Assembly: GCF_015244745.1 (NCBI RefSeq)
Contig: NZ_JABCQI010000002.1
Coordinates: 434,001 to 498,000 of the forward strand
Reading direction: 5' to 3'
Origin: Gluconobacter cadivus
GTDB taxonomy: Bacteria; Pseudomonadota; Alphaproteobacteria; Acetobacterales; Acetobacteraceae
Length of the DNA: 64,000 nucleotides
Below, in pieces: positions 9,505 through 18,311 of the stretch. Both the position numbers and the translations under genes were made by a program. Within the stretch, counting starts at the first letter, position 1. Every line of letters begins with the position of its first letter. Under the pieces are notes generated by a model that worked only from the letters and a program-made list of their open reading frames with translations, had not been told where the DNA came from and ran no database searches.

Positions 9505-9670
9505 TTATAAAATATACCCTCTCTGTCGTGTGGTCAGTTGGTTCAGTATGATTTTTTGGGGGGCGGGCTGTCTGCCGATATCAGGCCAGATTTCGGCTGA
9601 AATTATTCTGTCTTCCCGAAACCCCGTAGAAGATATTGACCCGTCCGACGACCAGACGCATGAATGACAG

Positions 9671-10267
9671 ATGACCGTTTCAACCAAACAGATGCTTGCC
9701 AGACGCACCATTGTGGATGCGGCCCGCCCCCTGATCGGAAGTCAGGGTTTTTCGGCGGTTGGTATTTCTCAGATCATTGAGATCGCCGGGATTCCAAAAG
9801 GCTCTTTTTATCATTATTTCGAGTCCAAAGAGGCGTTTGGCGAAGAGCTTCTCCATCTTTATATCTCGGATTATCTGGCCAAGATGGACGTCATGTTCGG
9901 TGCCTCCCAGAAAAATGGCCGGGAAAAAATTCTCGCCTACTGCCAGTTCTGGTGGGAAACACACGTCGATGGAAAAACAGGCGACAAATGTCTGATCGTT
10001 AAGCTGGGAGCCGAGGTTTCCGATCTTTCCGAGCGCATGCGGCATATCCTCAAAAAAGGAACGGAACAGGCTGTCGAGCGCATTACGGCGATCATTCGGG
10101 CAGGCCAGGAGGATGGGTCCATCCAGTCCGCCATGAATTCCTATATCCTCGCACAAGCACTTTATCAGCAATGGCTTGGCGCAACCCTGATGGTCAAAAT
10201 CACGAGGGACTCACATCCATTTGATAATGCATGGGTAGCGACGAAGAGCTTTCTCGATCATACCTGA
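9671..10267 (+). CDS. TetR-family transcriptional regulator (NemR-like)
   Basis: A 198-residue TetR regulator. The DNA-binding domain spans about residues 8-55, with IPKGSFYHYFESKEAFGEELL at its end. The C-terminal part with ILAYCQFWWETHV and GDKCLIVKLGAEVSDLS resembles the TetR_C_11 type seen in NemR-like repressors, several of which sense reactive electrophiles through cysteines; Cys residues occur here in the AYCQFW and DKCLIV segments. It is followed by two copies of a GACCGGTC palindrome and then an aldehyde dehydrogenase on the same strand. Control of that dehydrogenase by reactive aldehydes is a reasonable inference. Confidence 0.85.
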   Translation: MTVSTKQMLARRTIVDAARPLIGSQGFSAVGISQIIEIAGIPKGSFYHYFESKEAFGEELLHLYISDYLAKMDVMFGASQKNGREKILAYCQFWWETHVDGKTGDKCLIVKLGAEVSDLSERMRHILKKGTEQAVERITAIIRAGQEDGSIQSAMNSYILAQALYQQWLGATLMVKITRDSHPFDNAWVATKSFLDHT

Positions 10268-10307
10268 AGCCAGCAGCGAGGCCCTGCCTCCTGTTGGCTC
10301 GATTCTG

Positions 10308-10343
10308 TAGACGACCGGTCTAATAATAGTCGACCGGTCTAAT
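10308..10343. promoter_or_regulatory. Tandem TetR/NemR-type operator
   Basis: Two near-identical 17-base repeats, TAGACGACCGGTCTAAT (10308-10324) and TAGTCGACCGGTCTAAT (10327-10343), are spaced 19 bases apart and each contains the 8-base palindrome GACCGGTC. The known E. coli NemR box has the form TAGACC-N4-GGTCTA, so flanks and core are similar in kind. The repeats sit between a NemR-like tetR gene and the aldehyde dehydrogenase at 10515, where they would block its promoter. Confidence 0.65.
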
Positions 10344-10514
10344 TTTGTGGGAAAGACCGCCTGAGAAGGGAGTTTTCTTGATGCCGTGCTCTGCCCGTTC
10401 AGCAGAGAGCCATATGTTTCGTATCCGGATCGGTTGGAACTTGATGGTCATCTGTATGACGGTGGCCTGCTCTGCTCAGCGTCACTTTTTCCACATATGC
10501 AACACGAGGTAAGA

Positions 10515-11906
10515 ATGGCTTACGCAAGTACCAATCCTTTTACCGGCGAAGTGCTGGCAACTTTCCCGAATGCAACAGATGCGGAGGTTCAGACTGCTCT
10601 GACGCAGGCCAATGCTGCCTACGAAAAATGGCGTGAGACGTCATTTGCCGAACGCGCACGAATCATGAAGGCTGCAGCTGACATTCTGCGTCGTGACGTC
10701 GATAAATATGCCCGTCTCGGAACACTGGAAATGGGCAAGCTTTTCTCGGAATCGAAGAAAGAGGTCATTCTTTCCGCCGAAATCTTCGAATATTACGCCC
10801 AATATGCCGAAGAGTTGCTGAAACCGGAATCTCTGCCAGTTGCCGATCCTGCCGAAGGCAAGGCTGTTCTGGTGCATGAGCCGCTTGGAATTGTTCTTGC
10901 GATCGAGCCGTGGAATTTCCCATTTTATCAGGTTGTCCGCATCATTGCGCCGCAGCTGTCTGCTGGTAATGCGGTCATTCTGAAGCATGCGTCGAACCTG
11001 CCGCAATGCGCTGCCATCTGCGAAGAACTGATGAAGGAGGCAGGTCTTCCAGCGGGACTTTTCCGTAATCTCTACACGGCCCGTCATCATACCGAGATGA
11101 TCCTGAGTGATCCTCGTGTTGTCGGTGTTGCGCTGACGGGCTCCGAAGGGGCCGGTACCATCATCGCCGCCACGGCAGGCAAGGCGCTCAAGAAATCCAT
11201 GATGGAACTGGGTGGGGCAGATGCTTTCATCGTTCTGGAAGATGCAGACGTTGAAAAGGCAGCAAAGTTTGCGGTGATTGGACGCCACTGGAATGCCGGT
11301 CAGGTCTGCGTTTCCGCCAAGCGTCTTATTGTGGCTGATGCCATTTATGATCGTTTCCTGGAATTATATAAGAAGGGTGTTGCCGAACTGAAGGCTGGCG
11401 ACCCGATGGACCCGGCAACAACCTTGGCACCCGTCTGCTCCCAGGGCGCGAAGGAAGATCTGGAACGCCAGGTTAAAGAGGCCAAGGAACATGGTGCGAA
11501 GGTTGAGGTCATTGGGGCACCCGTGCCCGAAAAGGGTTCTTTCTTCCAGCCGCTCCTGATGACGGGACTGGACAGCAACAACGCCGCCCGGCACTGGGAA
11601 TTTTTCGGGCCGGTAACGCAGCTTTATCGTGCCAAGGATGAAGATGATGCGGTGCGCATCGCAAATGACTCCCCCTATGGGCTGGGTGGTGCCGTTTTCA
11701 CGAAGGATGAAACCCGTGGCGCCCGTGTGGCATCTCGCATCCGCACGGGCATGGTGTTCGTCAATCATCCGCTCATTCCCAAGGCAGACCTGCCATTCGG
11801 GGGGATCAAGAATTCCGGCTTCGGTCGTGAACTGATTGGTCTGGGCATCAAGGAGTTCGTCAATCACAAGCTGATCAACATCGTTGATATTGACGCTCCG
11901 CTGTAA
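10515..11906 (+). CDS. Aldehyde dehydrogenase, succinate-semialdehyde dehydrogenase (Sad) type
   Basis: A 463-residue ALDH of the compact SSADH/Sad group. EPWNFPF is at 131-137, LKHASN at 156-161 (typical of this group), general-base Glu231 in MELGGAD and catalytic Cys265 in GQVCVSAKR. It converts an aldehyde such as succinate semialdehyde to the acid with NAD(P). The ATG at 10515 follows GAGG by 6 bases; the frame extends upstream to 10386, but that part has no family similarity and crosses the leader. The tandem operator at 10308-10343 and the upstream TetR suggest induction by reactive aldehydes. Confidence 0.9.
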   Translation: MAYASTNPFTGEVLATFPNATDAEVQTALTQANAAYEKWRETSFAERARIMKAAADILRRDVDKYARLGTLEMGKLFSESKKEVILSAEIFEYYAQYAEELLKPESLPVADPAEGKAVLVHEPLGIVLAIEPWNFPFYQVVRIIAPQLSAGNAVILKHASNLPQCAAICEELMKEAGLPAGLFRNLYTARHHTEMILSDPRVVGVALTGSEGAGTIIAATAGKALKKSMMELGGADAFIVLEDADVEKAAKFAVIGRHWNAGQVCVSAKRLIVADAIYDRFLELYKKGVAELKAGDPMDPATTLAPVCSQGAKEDLERQVKEAKEHGAKVEVIGAPVPEKGSFFQPLLMTGLDSNNAARHWEFFGPVTQLYRAKDEDDAVRIANDSPYGLGGAVFTKDETRGARVASRIRTGMVFVNHPLIPKADLPFGGIKNSGFGRELIGLGIKEFVNHKLINIVDIDAPL

Positions 11907-12134
11907 TGAAAAAAGGGTAATGGAATTATTCCCATTGCCTTCTGACCTCGGCGTCTGATCACGCATGACGCCGGGAGTTGGCTGACGGACCTTTCTCAAG
12001 AAAAACGCATGAATCTTGAAGCCAGCGGATAACACTTCGTCATCCGGAGCTTTCAGTGTGTCAGAAAACCCTGTTTGATTCAGACAAATATGGTTTTTCT
12101 GACAGGAGCCGTGCAAACAGAGGCTTGTAAACCA

Positions 12135-13427
12135 ATGACGTCTCGTCCTGAAATTCTGATTGTTGGCGGAGGTGTGGCCGGACTTTCTCTGGCAACCCAG
12201 TTGGGAAAGTCCCTCGGTAAGCGTGGCAAAGCCCGGATTACCCTTATCGACAAAAGTTTTTCCCATGTCTGGAAACCGATGCTGCACTGTTTTGCAGCAG
12301 GAACGGTTTTAAACGAAAACGACCGTGTCAGTTTTATCACGCAGGCCAGCCGGTATCATTTTGAATTCTGGCCCGGAGAGGTTGTCTCGGTTGACCGGTG
12401 CAAGAAGGAAGTTGTTCTCAGCCCATTTTATGCGTCTGATGGCACGCTCGTACTGGATAGTCGTACCCTGCGCTATGATGCCATGGTGCTGGCGATTGGT
12501 AGTTGCGCCAATGATTTTGGTACACCAGGTGTAAAGGAACATTGTCTGCCGATCGATAATCTGGTCGATGCCAACCACTTCAATGAAAAATTCCGCATGG
12601 AGTTACTCAAAGCATTCGCCAACACCTCGGAACTGGATATCGCGATCGTTGGCGGAGGGGCAACAGGGACGCAGCTTGCGGCGGAACTGCACAAAGCACT
12701 TGATATTGTAGATCCCTACAGCCTGCATGCTTTCGGCCGTACCCCCCCCAAGCTGCATGTCACGCTCCTGCAGTCCGGGGCGCGTATTTTACCCGCCTTC
12801 CCTGAATCAGTTTCCGAAGCGGCCAAAAATGAACTGGAGCGGATTGGCGTCACGGTCAGAACTGGTGCCCGTGTTGCCCGCGCGGATGCGGACGGTTTCA
12901 TTCTCAAGGATGGCACACATGTTCCGGCCAAGCTTCGTGTCTGGGCTGCTGGCGTGAAAGCCCCCCAAGTCACGCAGACTTATGGCGGCCTGCCACTAAA
13001 CCGGTCCGGGCAGATTCTGGTTCATGACAATCTTTCATCGAAAGATGATCCGAATATCTTTGCCGTGGGAGACTGCTCGTTTATCGAAGACGATCCATTA
13101 CCAGCGACAGCACAGGTTGCGCGCCAGCAGGCCAATCATCTGGGGCGACATCTGCCGGCCTGGATCGAGCATGGGCGGGACGTGCCAGGATGCATCTTCC
13201 ACAACAAAGGGGCGATCGTGGCGTTGGGTAAATACAACGGCTGGGCGGCTTTACCGGGTGGGACTGTCTGGGGTGGTGGCTTTTCTCACGGCCTGTCGGC
13301 AAGACTGGGGCATATTATGTTGTATCGACAGCATCAAATCGAATTGTTTGGATACTATCGCGGTTTGATTTCCTTTTTCTCCGACTGGGTGGAAGGGTTT
13401 GTCCGTCCCTCCATTCGGCTGGACTGA
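12135..13427 (+). CDS. ndh: Type II NADH dehydrogenase (NDH-2)
   Basis: A 430-residue FAD enzyme that passes electrons from NADH to quinone on the inner face of the membrane without pumping protons. The FAD motif IVGGGVAG is near residues 9-16 and the NADH-binding motif IAIVGGGATGTQLAAEL begins near 170. VGDCS and GAIVALGKYNGWA later on are typical. The C-terminal end (GRGLISFF-like segment with W and F residues) probably anchors it to the membrane. In acetic acid bacteria NDH-2 is a major NADH oxidase. I prefer ATG 12135; the frame is open to 12075 and an ATG at 12090 is possible. Substrate assignment rests on family knowledge. Confidence 0.85.
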   Translation: MTSRPEILIVGGGVAGLSLATQLGKSLGKRGKARITLIDKSFSHVWKPMLHCFAAGTVLNENDRVSFITQASRYHFEFWPGEVVSVDRCKKEVVLSPFYASDGTLVLDSRTLRYDAMVLAIGSCANDFGTPGVKEHCLPIDNLVDANHFNEKFRMELLKAFANTSELDIAIVGGGATGTQLAAELHKALDIVDPYSLHAFGRTPPKLHVTLLQSGARILPAFPESVSEAAKNELERIGVTVRTGARVARADADGFILKDGTHVPAKLRVWAAGVKAPQVTQTYGGLPLNRSGQILVHDNLSSKDDPNIFAVGDCSFIEDDPLPATAQVARQQANHLGRHLPAWIEHGRDVPGCIFHNKGAIVALGKYNGWAALPGGTVWGGGFSHGLSARLGHIMLYRQHQIELFGYYRGLISFFSDWVEGFVRPSIRLD

Positions 13428-13437
13428 TGAGGTATCC

Positions 13438-13470
13438 GGTCTGTCTGAAGTTATGGATTTCCGACAGACC
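13438..13470 (+). terminator. Stem-loop downstream of ndh
   Basis: GGTCTGTC (13438-13445) and GACAGACC (13463-13470) form a perfect 8-bp stem, and GAA/TTC inside can extend it. It starts 11 bases after the ndh stop. The following bases are AAAACC, not a T run, so classical intrinsic termination is doubtful; it may protect the 3' end instead. Confidence 0.4.
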
Positions 13471-13847
13471 AAAACCTGTCAAACGGAAAAACATTCATGT
13501 GTTTTTCTGCGCAGAATGTCTGCTGATGTGAGCGATTATCAGTCAGCGAAACCAAGGGTTCACGCAACAAGGACATTCAAACTGTTTTTCCTCATTCGGC
13601 ACGCTGTCCTGCGGATTATCGCACCTTATAGAGGATTCATGCTGCTGACCCTCATGTGTTGCATTCAGGGTTGGAACATCTCCAGGCAAACCAACGTCCT
13701 CGTTTTGTGTATGATCAGACCTCATCATCGTTTCCATAATAGAGTTTACCAAGCCCGATCAGTGGAGAATTCTTATCGCGGCGATGAGCGCTGGTATCTC
13801 GCAGTGAGTGGGTTTGGCTATGAGTGCCGCGTCTAGATAAGGGCTTT

Positions 13848-13887
13848 CATATCCTTGGTTAGGTTTTAATTCAGGACCAAAGATATG
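13848..13887 (-). terminator. Stem-loop at the end of the glycan operon
   Basis: CATATCCTTGGT (13848-13859) and ACCAAAGATATG (13876-13887) pair with one G-U or mismatch over 12 bases and a 16-base AT-rich loop. It begins 7 bases after the WcbI-like stop. There is no T run on the minus strand after it, so it is only a candidate terminator. Confidence 0.4.
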
Positions 13888-13893
13888 GAAATA

Positions 13894-14850
13894 TTAAAAC
13901 CGACGTTTCAGACTGGCCCTCATAGGAGGCTGGATAACAGGCGCATCTGGATCTACCAGAAAACGTAGATTACTTTCGTTAGAATAATATTGGGTTAAAT
14001 CGCTTGGGGAGTGAACAACAAGATCTCTACGTGGTGTATTTTTATACGTATCATAGAACTGCGAAATCAATTCAGCACGATTTATAAATCTACGCCCCAA
14101 CGAATTGATGCGCCAATAGCCCGACCCCCGATAAGGGAGGTTTCGCATTTCAGCAACCAGATTATCGATCGGTGTTGTATCATGCTCTTCCAGAGGATCT
14201 TCGATAATAACAGGGTTGATACTTCTGTAGATCACACCAGAATGCAGAAAAACCTTCTCAAGATATTCTGACATCAAGGCAAGAGAAGGGTGATTCATTG
14301 TGATGAACGCGGGATAGCGCAAACAGGCCTGTTCCATGAGGGCAGCGCCTGGAACATCGACGCTATTGCTCCCTTCGCGGCGAAACATTTCCGCCATACT
14401 GTTTTCCCATGCCTGCAGGAGACCAAGCCGACTATAGTTTTCCCTGTTAAAACAATGGGCAGCATTTTCTTCGCTTTCTCCCCGTAGGAAGGCATCCAGA
14501 ATAACAATGCTGTTAATAGCCGTAGGTTTATCCAAGCGATTTCCAAAGCTGCCTATCATACAGCTATCGGGAAAAAGCCCTCGAAAATAGAAGTTTGCAA
14601 TTGTTTTGACTTTAGAACCAAAACGTTCACGCAGAGCTGTTTCGTTTGTGATCGAAAAGGACGCTGTTTGGGTAAAAATATAATCGCAGTCTTCCAACTG
14701 CTCAACAAACCGCTCACGAACAGTCTCTTCACGGGTTTCGGGCCGTGAATAATCCAGCGCTACAACTTCAGCTCCGGCGACCATAAGGGGCGTTAAAGCA
14801 CTGTAGGATTGTACCTGACAGTTCCCTAAAAAACCTATGCGACATGTCAT
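13894..14850 (-). CDS. WcbI-type polysaccharide biosynthesis protein
   Basis: A 318-residue protein whose start, CRIGFLGNCQVQSY, followed by DCDYIFTQTASF and the later FITMNHPSLALM, matches the WcbI family of capsule biosynthesis proteins, which have an acetyltransferase/SGNH-like fold and are thought to decorate capsular sugars. It is the last of four minus-strand genes (HldD, GT9, FkbM-like, WcbI-like) with gaps of 50, 9 and 15 bases, so an operon is likely. It probably modifies a surface glycan in the cytoplasm. The acceptor is not known. Base composition is AT-richer than the flanking metabolic genes. Confidence 0.7.
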   Translation of the reverse strand: MTCRIGFLGNCQVQSYSALTPLMVAGAEVVALDYSRPETREETVRERFVEQLEDCDYIFTQTASFSITNETALRERFGSKVKTIANFYFRGLFPDSCMIGSFGNRLDKPTAINSIVILDAFLRGESEENAAHCFNRENYSRLGLLQAWENSMAEMFRREGSNSVDVPGAALMEQACLRYPAFITMNHPSLALMSEYLEKVFLHSGVIYRSINPVIIEDPLEEHDTTPIDNLVAEMRNLPYRGSGYWRINSLGRRFINRAELISQFYDTYKNTPRRDLVVHSPSDLTQYYSNESNLRFLVDPDAPVIQPPMRASLKRRF

Positions 14851-14865
14851 GGATACAATTTCCCG

Positions 14866-16047
14866 TCAGAATCTAAAACAGCCAAGATAGAAGTCTGCAC
14901 GCCCTTCCTGATTGGGCATGTCGAGTACCTGCGGGAAAAGTTCATCAGTCTCTTCGGATGAATAAAGGTCTTTTCGGGCAAAACTGATCTCAAGAGATTC
15001 CGGCAGAATAATATTCTGCACATTTACGAGATTGCCGCAGTTGTTCCCGTGGACGTGAAAAACAAAGAATTTCTCTGCCAGCTTCTTAAAAACCCTTTCT
15101 GCTCGCGCACGGAATTCTGGCTCTGCAAGGCGCTCGCAATGATGGAATTCCACAACAATCTGAGTGAACCGTTCAAGGATATCCAAGGAGGTTGTATCAA
15201 AAACCGACCATTCATCTCCCTCGATATCCATTTTCAGAATGATCGGGACATTTTGAGGAATAGCGTTATCCGAAATTACATCCCGAAGGAGACGCCCCTC
15301 CTCTTCTTCGTGGGCTGTAATACGCTGGGAGTAGAAATGAAAACGTTCATGCGACTGCGGTAATGCGCTAATAGTATGGTCGTACTGAAAGACCTCACAA
15401 CCGCGTTCTGCAACAGCGAGGTCCCAGGAAACATCATCATTGATGCCCAGGGAAATTGCCACGCTTCCCGATGGAAAACTGTCAAGCATGACATACCCGC
15501 CATCGTAATCACGTCCAACACGGCATTTTTCGACGTCTTTTGCTCTCCTTGGGGCAAGAAAGCGGAGAATATGGCGTATTTCCTCCGCCCCTTCAGGCGT
15601 CGCGTTCCAGCTTGGAAAGACTGTTTCTTGGGCGCGCGCCAGACTTTCCAAAACCTCCAGCTTCTGATTTTGAGTTTCAGAAAGGCGCGCTAACCTGTCG
15701 ATCTGTTCCTGAACGATGGATGGGATACTCTGCTCCATTGCAGGTACAATGATTCTGGCCAGAGCTTCTGTATTGGTGCTTTGCTCCAACAGCTTTTTCT
15801 GGGTATTCAGCAAATTGGTGATATCGCGATGCTGCTCGATCAGAAACTGAGTTGTTTCATCACAGAACTCGTTTACGGAAGACATACCCGAAGTCATTTC
15901 ACGGATAAGAGACTGCGGTATGATGATTTTCTTTCTCTCAAGAACATCCACTCTGTTTGAGAGTATATCCAGTCTATCAAGAATAATTTTAAGAACGCTG
16001 AAAACATCGCGTGGAAAACTGCGAATATTTTTTGCCATCTGAAACAT
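14866..16047 (-). CDS. FkbM-like methyltransferase-fold protein with coiled-coil N-terminus
   Basis: A 393-residue protein in two parts. Residues 1-150 are helical and probably coiled coil (repeated Leu/Ile with Glu, Gln and Arg; for example LDRLDILSNRVDVLERKK). Residues 170-390 look like a Rossmann-type methyltransferase: VGRDYDGGYVMLDSF, SLGINDDVSWDLAVAERGCEVFQYDH and ILKMDIEGDEWSVFD match the FkbM-type pattern, with the acidic MDIEGDEW after strand 5. HVHGNNCGN follows. Likely role: O-methylation of a surface sugar. It sits 9 bases after the GT9 gene and 15 bases before the WcbI-like gene. The methyl acceptor is unknown. Confidence 0.65.
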   Translation of the reverse strand: MFQMAKNIRSFPRDVFSVLKIILDRLDILSNRVDVLERKKIIIPQSLIREMTSGMSSVNEFCDETTQFLIEQHRDITNLLNTQKKLLEQSTNTEALARIIVPAMEQSIPSIVQEQIDRLARLSETQNQKLEVLESLARAQETVFPSWNATPEGAEEIRHILRFLAPRRAKDVEKCRVGRDYDGGYVMLDSFPSGSVAISLGINDDVSWDLAVAERGCEVFQYDHTISALPQSHERFHFYSQRITAHEEEEGRLLRDVISDNAIPQNVPIILKMDIEGDEWSVFDTTSLDILERFTQIVVEFHHCERLAEPEFRARAERVFKKLAEKFFVFHVHGNNCGNLVNVQNIILPESLEISFARKDLYSSEETDELFPQVLDMPNQEGRADFYLGCFRF

Positions 16048-16056
16048 GTGAAATCC

Positions 16057-17277
16057 TTATGCCCCTATTACGCCGGTCGTCATGCGGCGTCGATGGGCCG
16101 CGATAATCTTGTTTCTAACAGCCGCCCGCACATCTTCCTGAGTGATATCGAGAATACAGCTATGATTGTGGTTACAGTCTTTCAGCTGCAAAATATGGCA
16201 ACTTGAACAGGGTGTGGGAACGCGCAGAACGGTAACGTCTTCCCCGACAGGTGCCCACATAGCGGTAGGATCAATGCCGGAAAAAATACTGACCGATGAG
16301 ACTCCCATCCTCGCCGCCATATGGGTCAGGCCCGTGTCATTGCCGATATATAAGTCAGCGCGAGTCAGCAGATCCATAGATTCTCTTAAAGTCGTTTGAC
16401 CAATAAACGACGCAAGAAAAGGTGTTCGGCAGGTTTCCAGAAGATAATCCGAATCTTCTTTCTGATCCGGCCCTCCCAAAAGAAAAACCGCTACTTTCAT
16501 TTTGTTGCAGAGCCATGAAATCAAAGACTGATAACGACTCAGAGGCCAGTTTTTTACCAAACGCCCGGACGAAGTATTTATAGCGACAACGATGCGCCCC
16601 TGAGCAAATCCCAAATCGACAGCAGCAGGTTGCGCAAGGCGTTCCCTCAAGAGTCGACCGATATCTGGAGAGGTCCGGAACAGGCCGATAACACTGTCAG
16701 CCAGTCTTTTCATCAGAAGGGTCTGATGCATGCCCAGGTTCATGTCTGTTCCTGGAGGCATGGCATGTGGGAGCCACATGGTCATCATCTGATTTAACTT
16801 ATGCGAGCCTGAATCAAAGCCACATTTATAAGTTGCCTGAAGATGAGGAAACATGACCCGTGTATCGATATCGATACGCACATCCACGATAAGATCGAAA
16901 AATTTCTTTTCGAGGCCATTAAGGAGCTTAACGGAGAAAGGCGGCCTGGGTATGTCTGCACGGGATTCGAAGAAATTTACGACATGGATTTCGTCAAAGA
17001 AATCCAGTGCCCGTGCAATTTCTACATTCCAGGGTCCGCAAGCTAATGTCAGATGTGCGTTAGGAAATGCCTGACGCATGGCAAGCATAGCATCAAGCGA
17101 TAAAATGAAGTCACCTATGGCATCTGCCTTGATCAGCAAGATGCGCTCAAGAGGCACTTTTTTGTTGAAGGCCTGATAGGCGGCCAAATCAGACCAACGC
17201 TCTGCAATGCCGAATAGAGAACGACTGCCATTGCCGTACTGCCAGTCATGAGAGTGCAATATGTCATCTGAATGCAC
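16057..17277 (-). CDS. Glycosyltransferase family 9 (heptosyltransferase-like)
   Basis: A 406-residue GT9 protein. ILLIKADAIGDFILSLDAML near residue 45 is the N-terminal GT9 motif. IGNDTGLTHMAARMGVSSVSIFSG near 310 is the nucleotide-sugar-binding site. PCSSC near 355 with later Cys residues is common in LPS heptosyltransferase relatives. It transfers a sugar, probably a heptose from ADP-heptose, to an LPS core or related acceptor at the inner face of the membrane. It lies directly downstream of hldD, which makes ADP-L-glycero-D-manno-heptose, supporting the heptose assignment. Confidence 0.85.
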   Translation of the reverse strand: MHSDDILHSHDWQYGNGSRSLFGIAERWSDLAAYQAFNKKVPLERILLIKADAIGDFILSLDAMLAMRQAFPNAHLTLACGPWNVEIARALDFFDEIHVVNFFESRADIPRPPFSVKLLNGLEKKFFDLIVDVRIDIDTRVMFPHLQATYKCGFDSGSHKLNQMMTMWLPHAMPPGTDMNLGMHQTLLMKRLADSVIGLFRTSPDIGRLLRERLAQPAAVDLGFAQGRIVVAINTSSGRLVKNWPLSRYQSLISWLCNKMKVAVFLLGGPDQKEDSDYLLETCRTPFLASFIGQTTLRESMDLLTRADLYIGNDTGLTHMAARMGVSSVSIFSGIDPTAMWAPVGEDVTVLRVPTPCSSCHILQLKDCNHNHSCILDITQEDVRAAVRNKIIAAHRRRMTTGVIGA

Positions 17278-17327
17278 GGCGAGACAATCCTACTCTAAAT
17301 TCCATAGTGAAAAATGGACAATGCAGC

Positions 17328-18311
17328 TTAACGATAAGGGTCTTCAGAATTGAGATACGTTTCGATGCAATGACGTACCGCTGTCTCCAAAGAAGTGGAC
17401 GGCACAGGATAACCTGCTGCTCGCAGACGCTTCTGATCAGCTTTGGTATAATACTGGTAACGCTCACGCATTGTTTCGGGCATTTCAACAAAACGGATCC
17501 GTCTTTCCAGACCCAGCGTATCGAAAATGGCATACATAAGATCCAGGAAGCTCCGCGCTTCGCCGCTCCCAAGATTGTAAAGAGCGACGCCCTGAGCGTG
17601 TTGCAGTAACCATTCGATAGTGCGGGTTATATCCAGGACATAGACGAAGTCACGAAGCTGCTCTCCATCTTTGTAGTCAGGTTTGTAGCTTTTAAACAGG
17701 TTTACGGTTTCGCCATTTCGGATGAGGGGAAAATATTTAGAGACCAGACTCATCATTCCACCTTTGAACTGCTCATTGGGTCCAAAGACATTGAAAAATT
17801 TCAGTCCGATGCAGACGGGAGGCAATTTTTCCCCGTTCTCAAGACGGGTAGCGATAACCTGATCGAAGAGATGCTTGCTCCAGCCATAAAGGTTGAGAGG
17901 CCTCAGCTGACGCAAATACGAGAGAGAAATATCATCGTCGAAGCCATGGCTGCCATCACCGTAGGTCGCAGCCGATGAGGCATAAATAAGCTTGACTTGA
18001 TGCTCCGTACACCAGTCAAGCAGCTTCAGGGAGAACCGAAAATTACTTTTCATGACCTCATCCCCATCCTGAGCCAGGGTGGATGAATTGGCGCCCATGT
18101 GAACAATGGCTTCGATGTCTGTGCGGCCCTGTAGCCACGACATCAGTTCATCCGGAGGAATGACGTCTTGCACGATTCGTCGCCCAAGGGTTTGCCATTT
18201 TCCTTCGGACCCGAGAGTATCGCAGACGACAATATTATTTTGGCCAGATTCGTTAAGAGACGCAACGATATTAGACCCAATAAATCCGGCTCCTCCGGTA
18301 ACAACAATCAT
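17328..18311 (-). CDS. hldD: ADP-L-glycero-D-manno-heptose 6-epimerase
   Basis: A 327-residue extended SDR. TGGAGFIGSN at 5-14 binds NAD(P), and the N-terminal VVCDTLGSEGKWQTLGRR with IVHMGANSSTL is characteristic of HldD/RfaD rather than of GalE. ASSAATYGDG and YGWSK give the catalytic Ser/Tyr/Lys set. It converts ADP-D-glycero-D-manno-heptose to the L-glycero form, the last step of the heptose donor pathway. The ATG at 18311 follows AGGA by 7 bases. It is the first gene of the minus-strand glycan operon, and HldE for the preceding steps is encoded at 36408-37847. Confidence 0.93.
   Translation of the reverse strand: MIVVTGGAGFIGSNIVASLNESGQNNIVVCDTLGSEGKWQTLGRRIVQDVIPPDELMSWLQGRTDIEAIVHMGANSSTLAQDGDEVMKSNFRFSLKLLDWCTEHQVKLIYASSAATYGDGSHGFDDDISLSYLRQLRPLNLYGWSKHLFDQVIATRLENGEKLPPVCIGLKFFNVFGPNEQFKGGMMSLVSKYFPLIRNGETVNLFKSYKPDYKDGEQLRDFVYVLDITRTIEWLLQHAQGVALYNLGSGEARSFLDLMYAIFDTLGLERRIRFVEMPETMRERYQYYTKADQKRLRAAGYPVPSTSLETAVRHCIETYLNSEDPYR

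Larger units (their letters stand above)
13428..13893. other. Gene-poor stretch between ndh and the glycan operon
   Basis: These 466 bases lie between two convergent units. A 145-codon frame crosses most of it from inside ndh, but the product has no family resemblance, is rich in Arg, His and Cys, and its start lies inside ndh; I do not call it. Two hairpins are visible, one just after ndh (13438-13470) and one just after the glycan operon (13848-13887). Nothing else is supported. Confidence 0.5.

Noticed and set aside
9531-9544. Third copy of the cluster operator between the two tetR genes
   Set aside because: CAGTTGGTT is identical to the core of copy 2, but the left arm fails at 3 of 6 positions, so it may be chance.
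13399-13836. 145-codon plus-strand frame after ndh
   Set aside because: Starts inside ndh, no ribosome site, Arg/His/Cys-rich product without family resemblance. I considered an IS remnant but no terminal repeats or transposase motif are visible.
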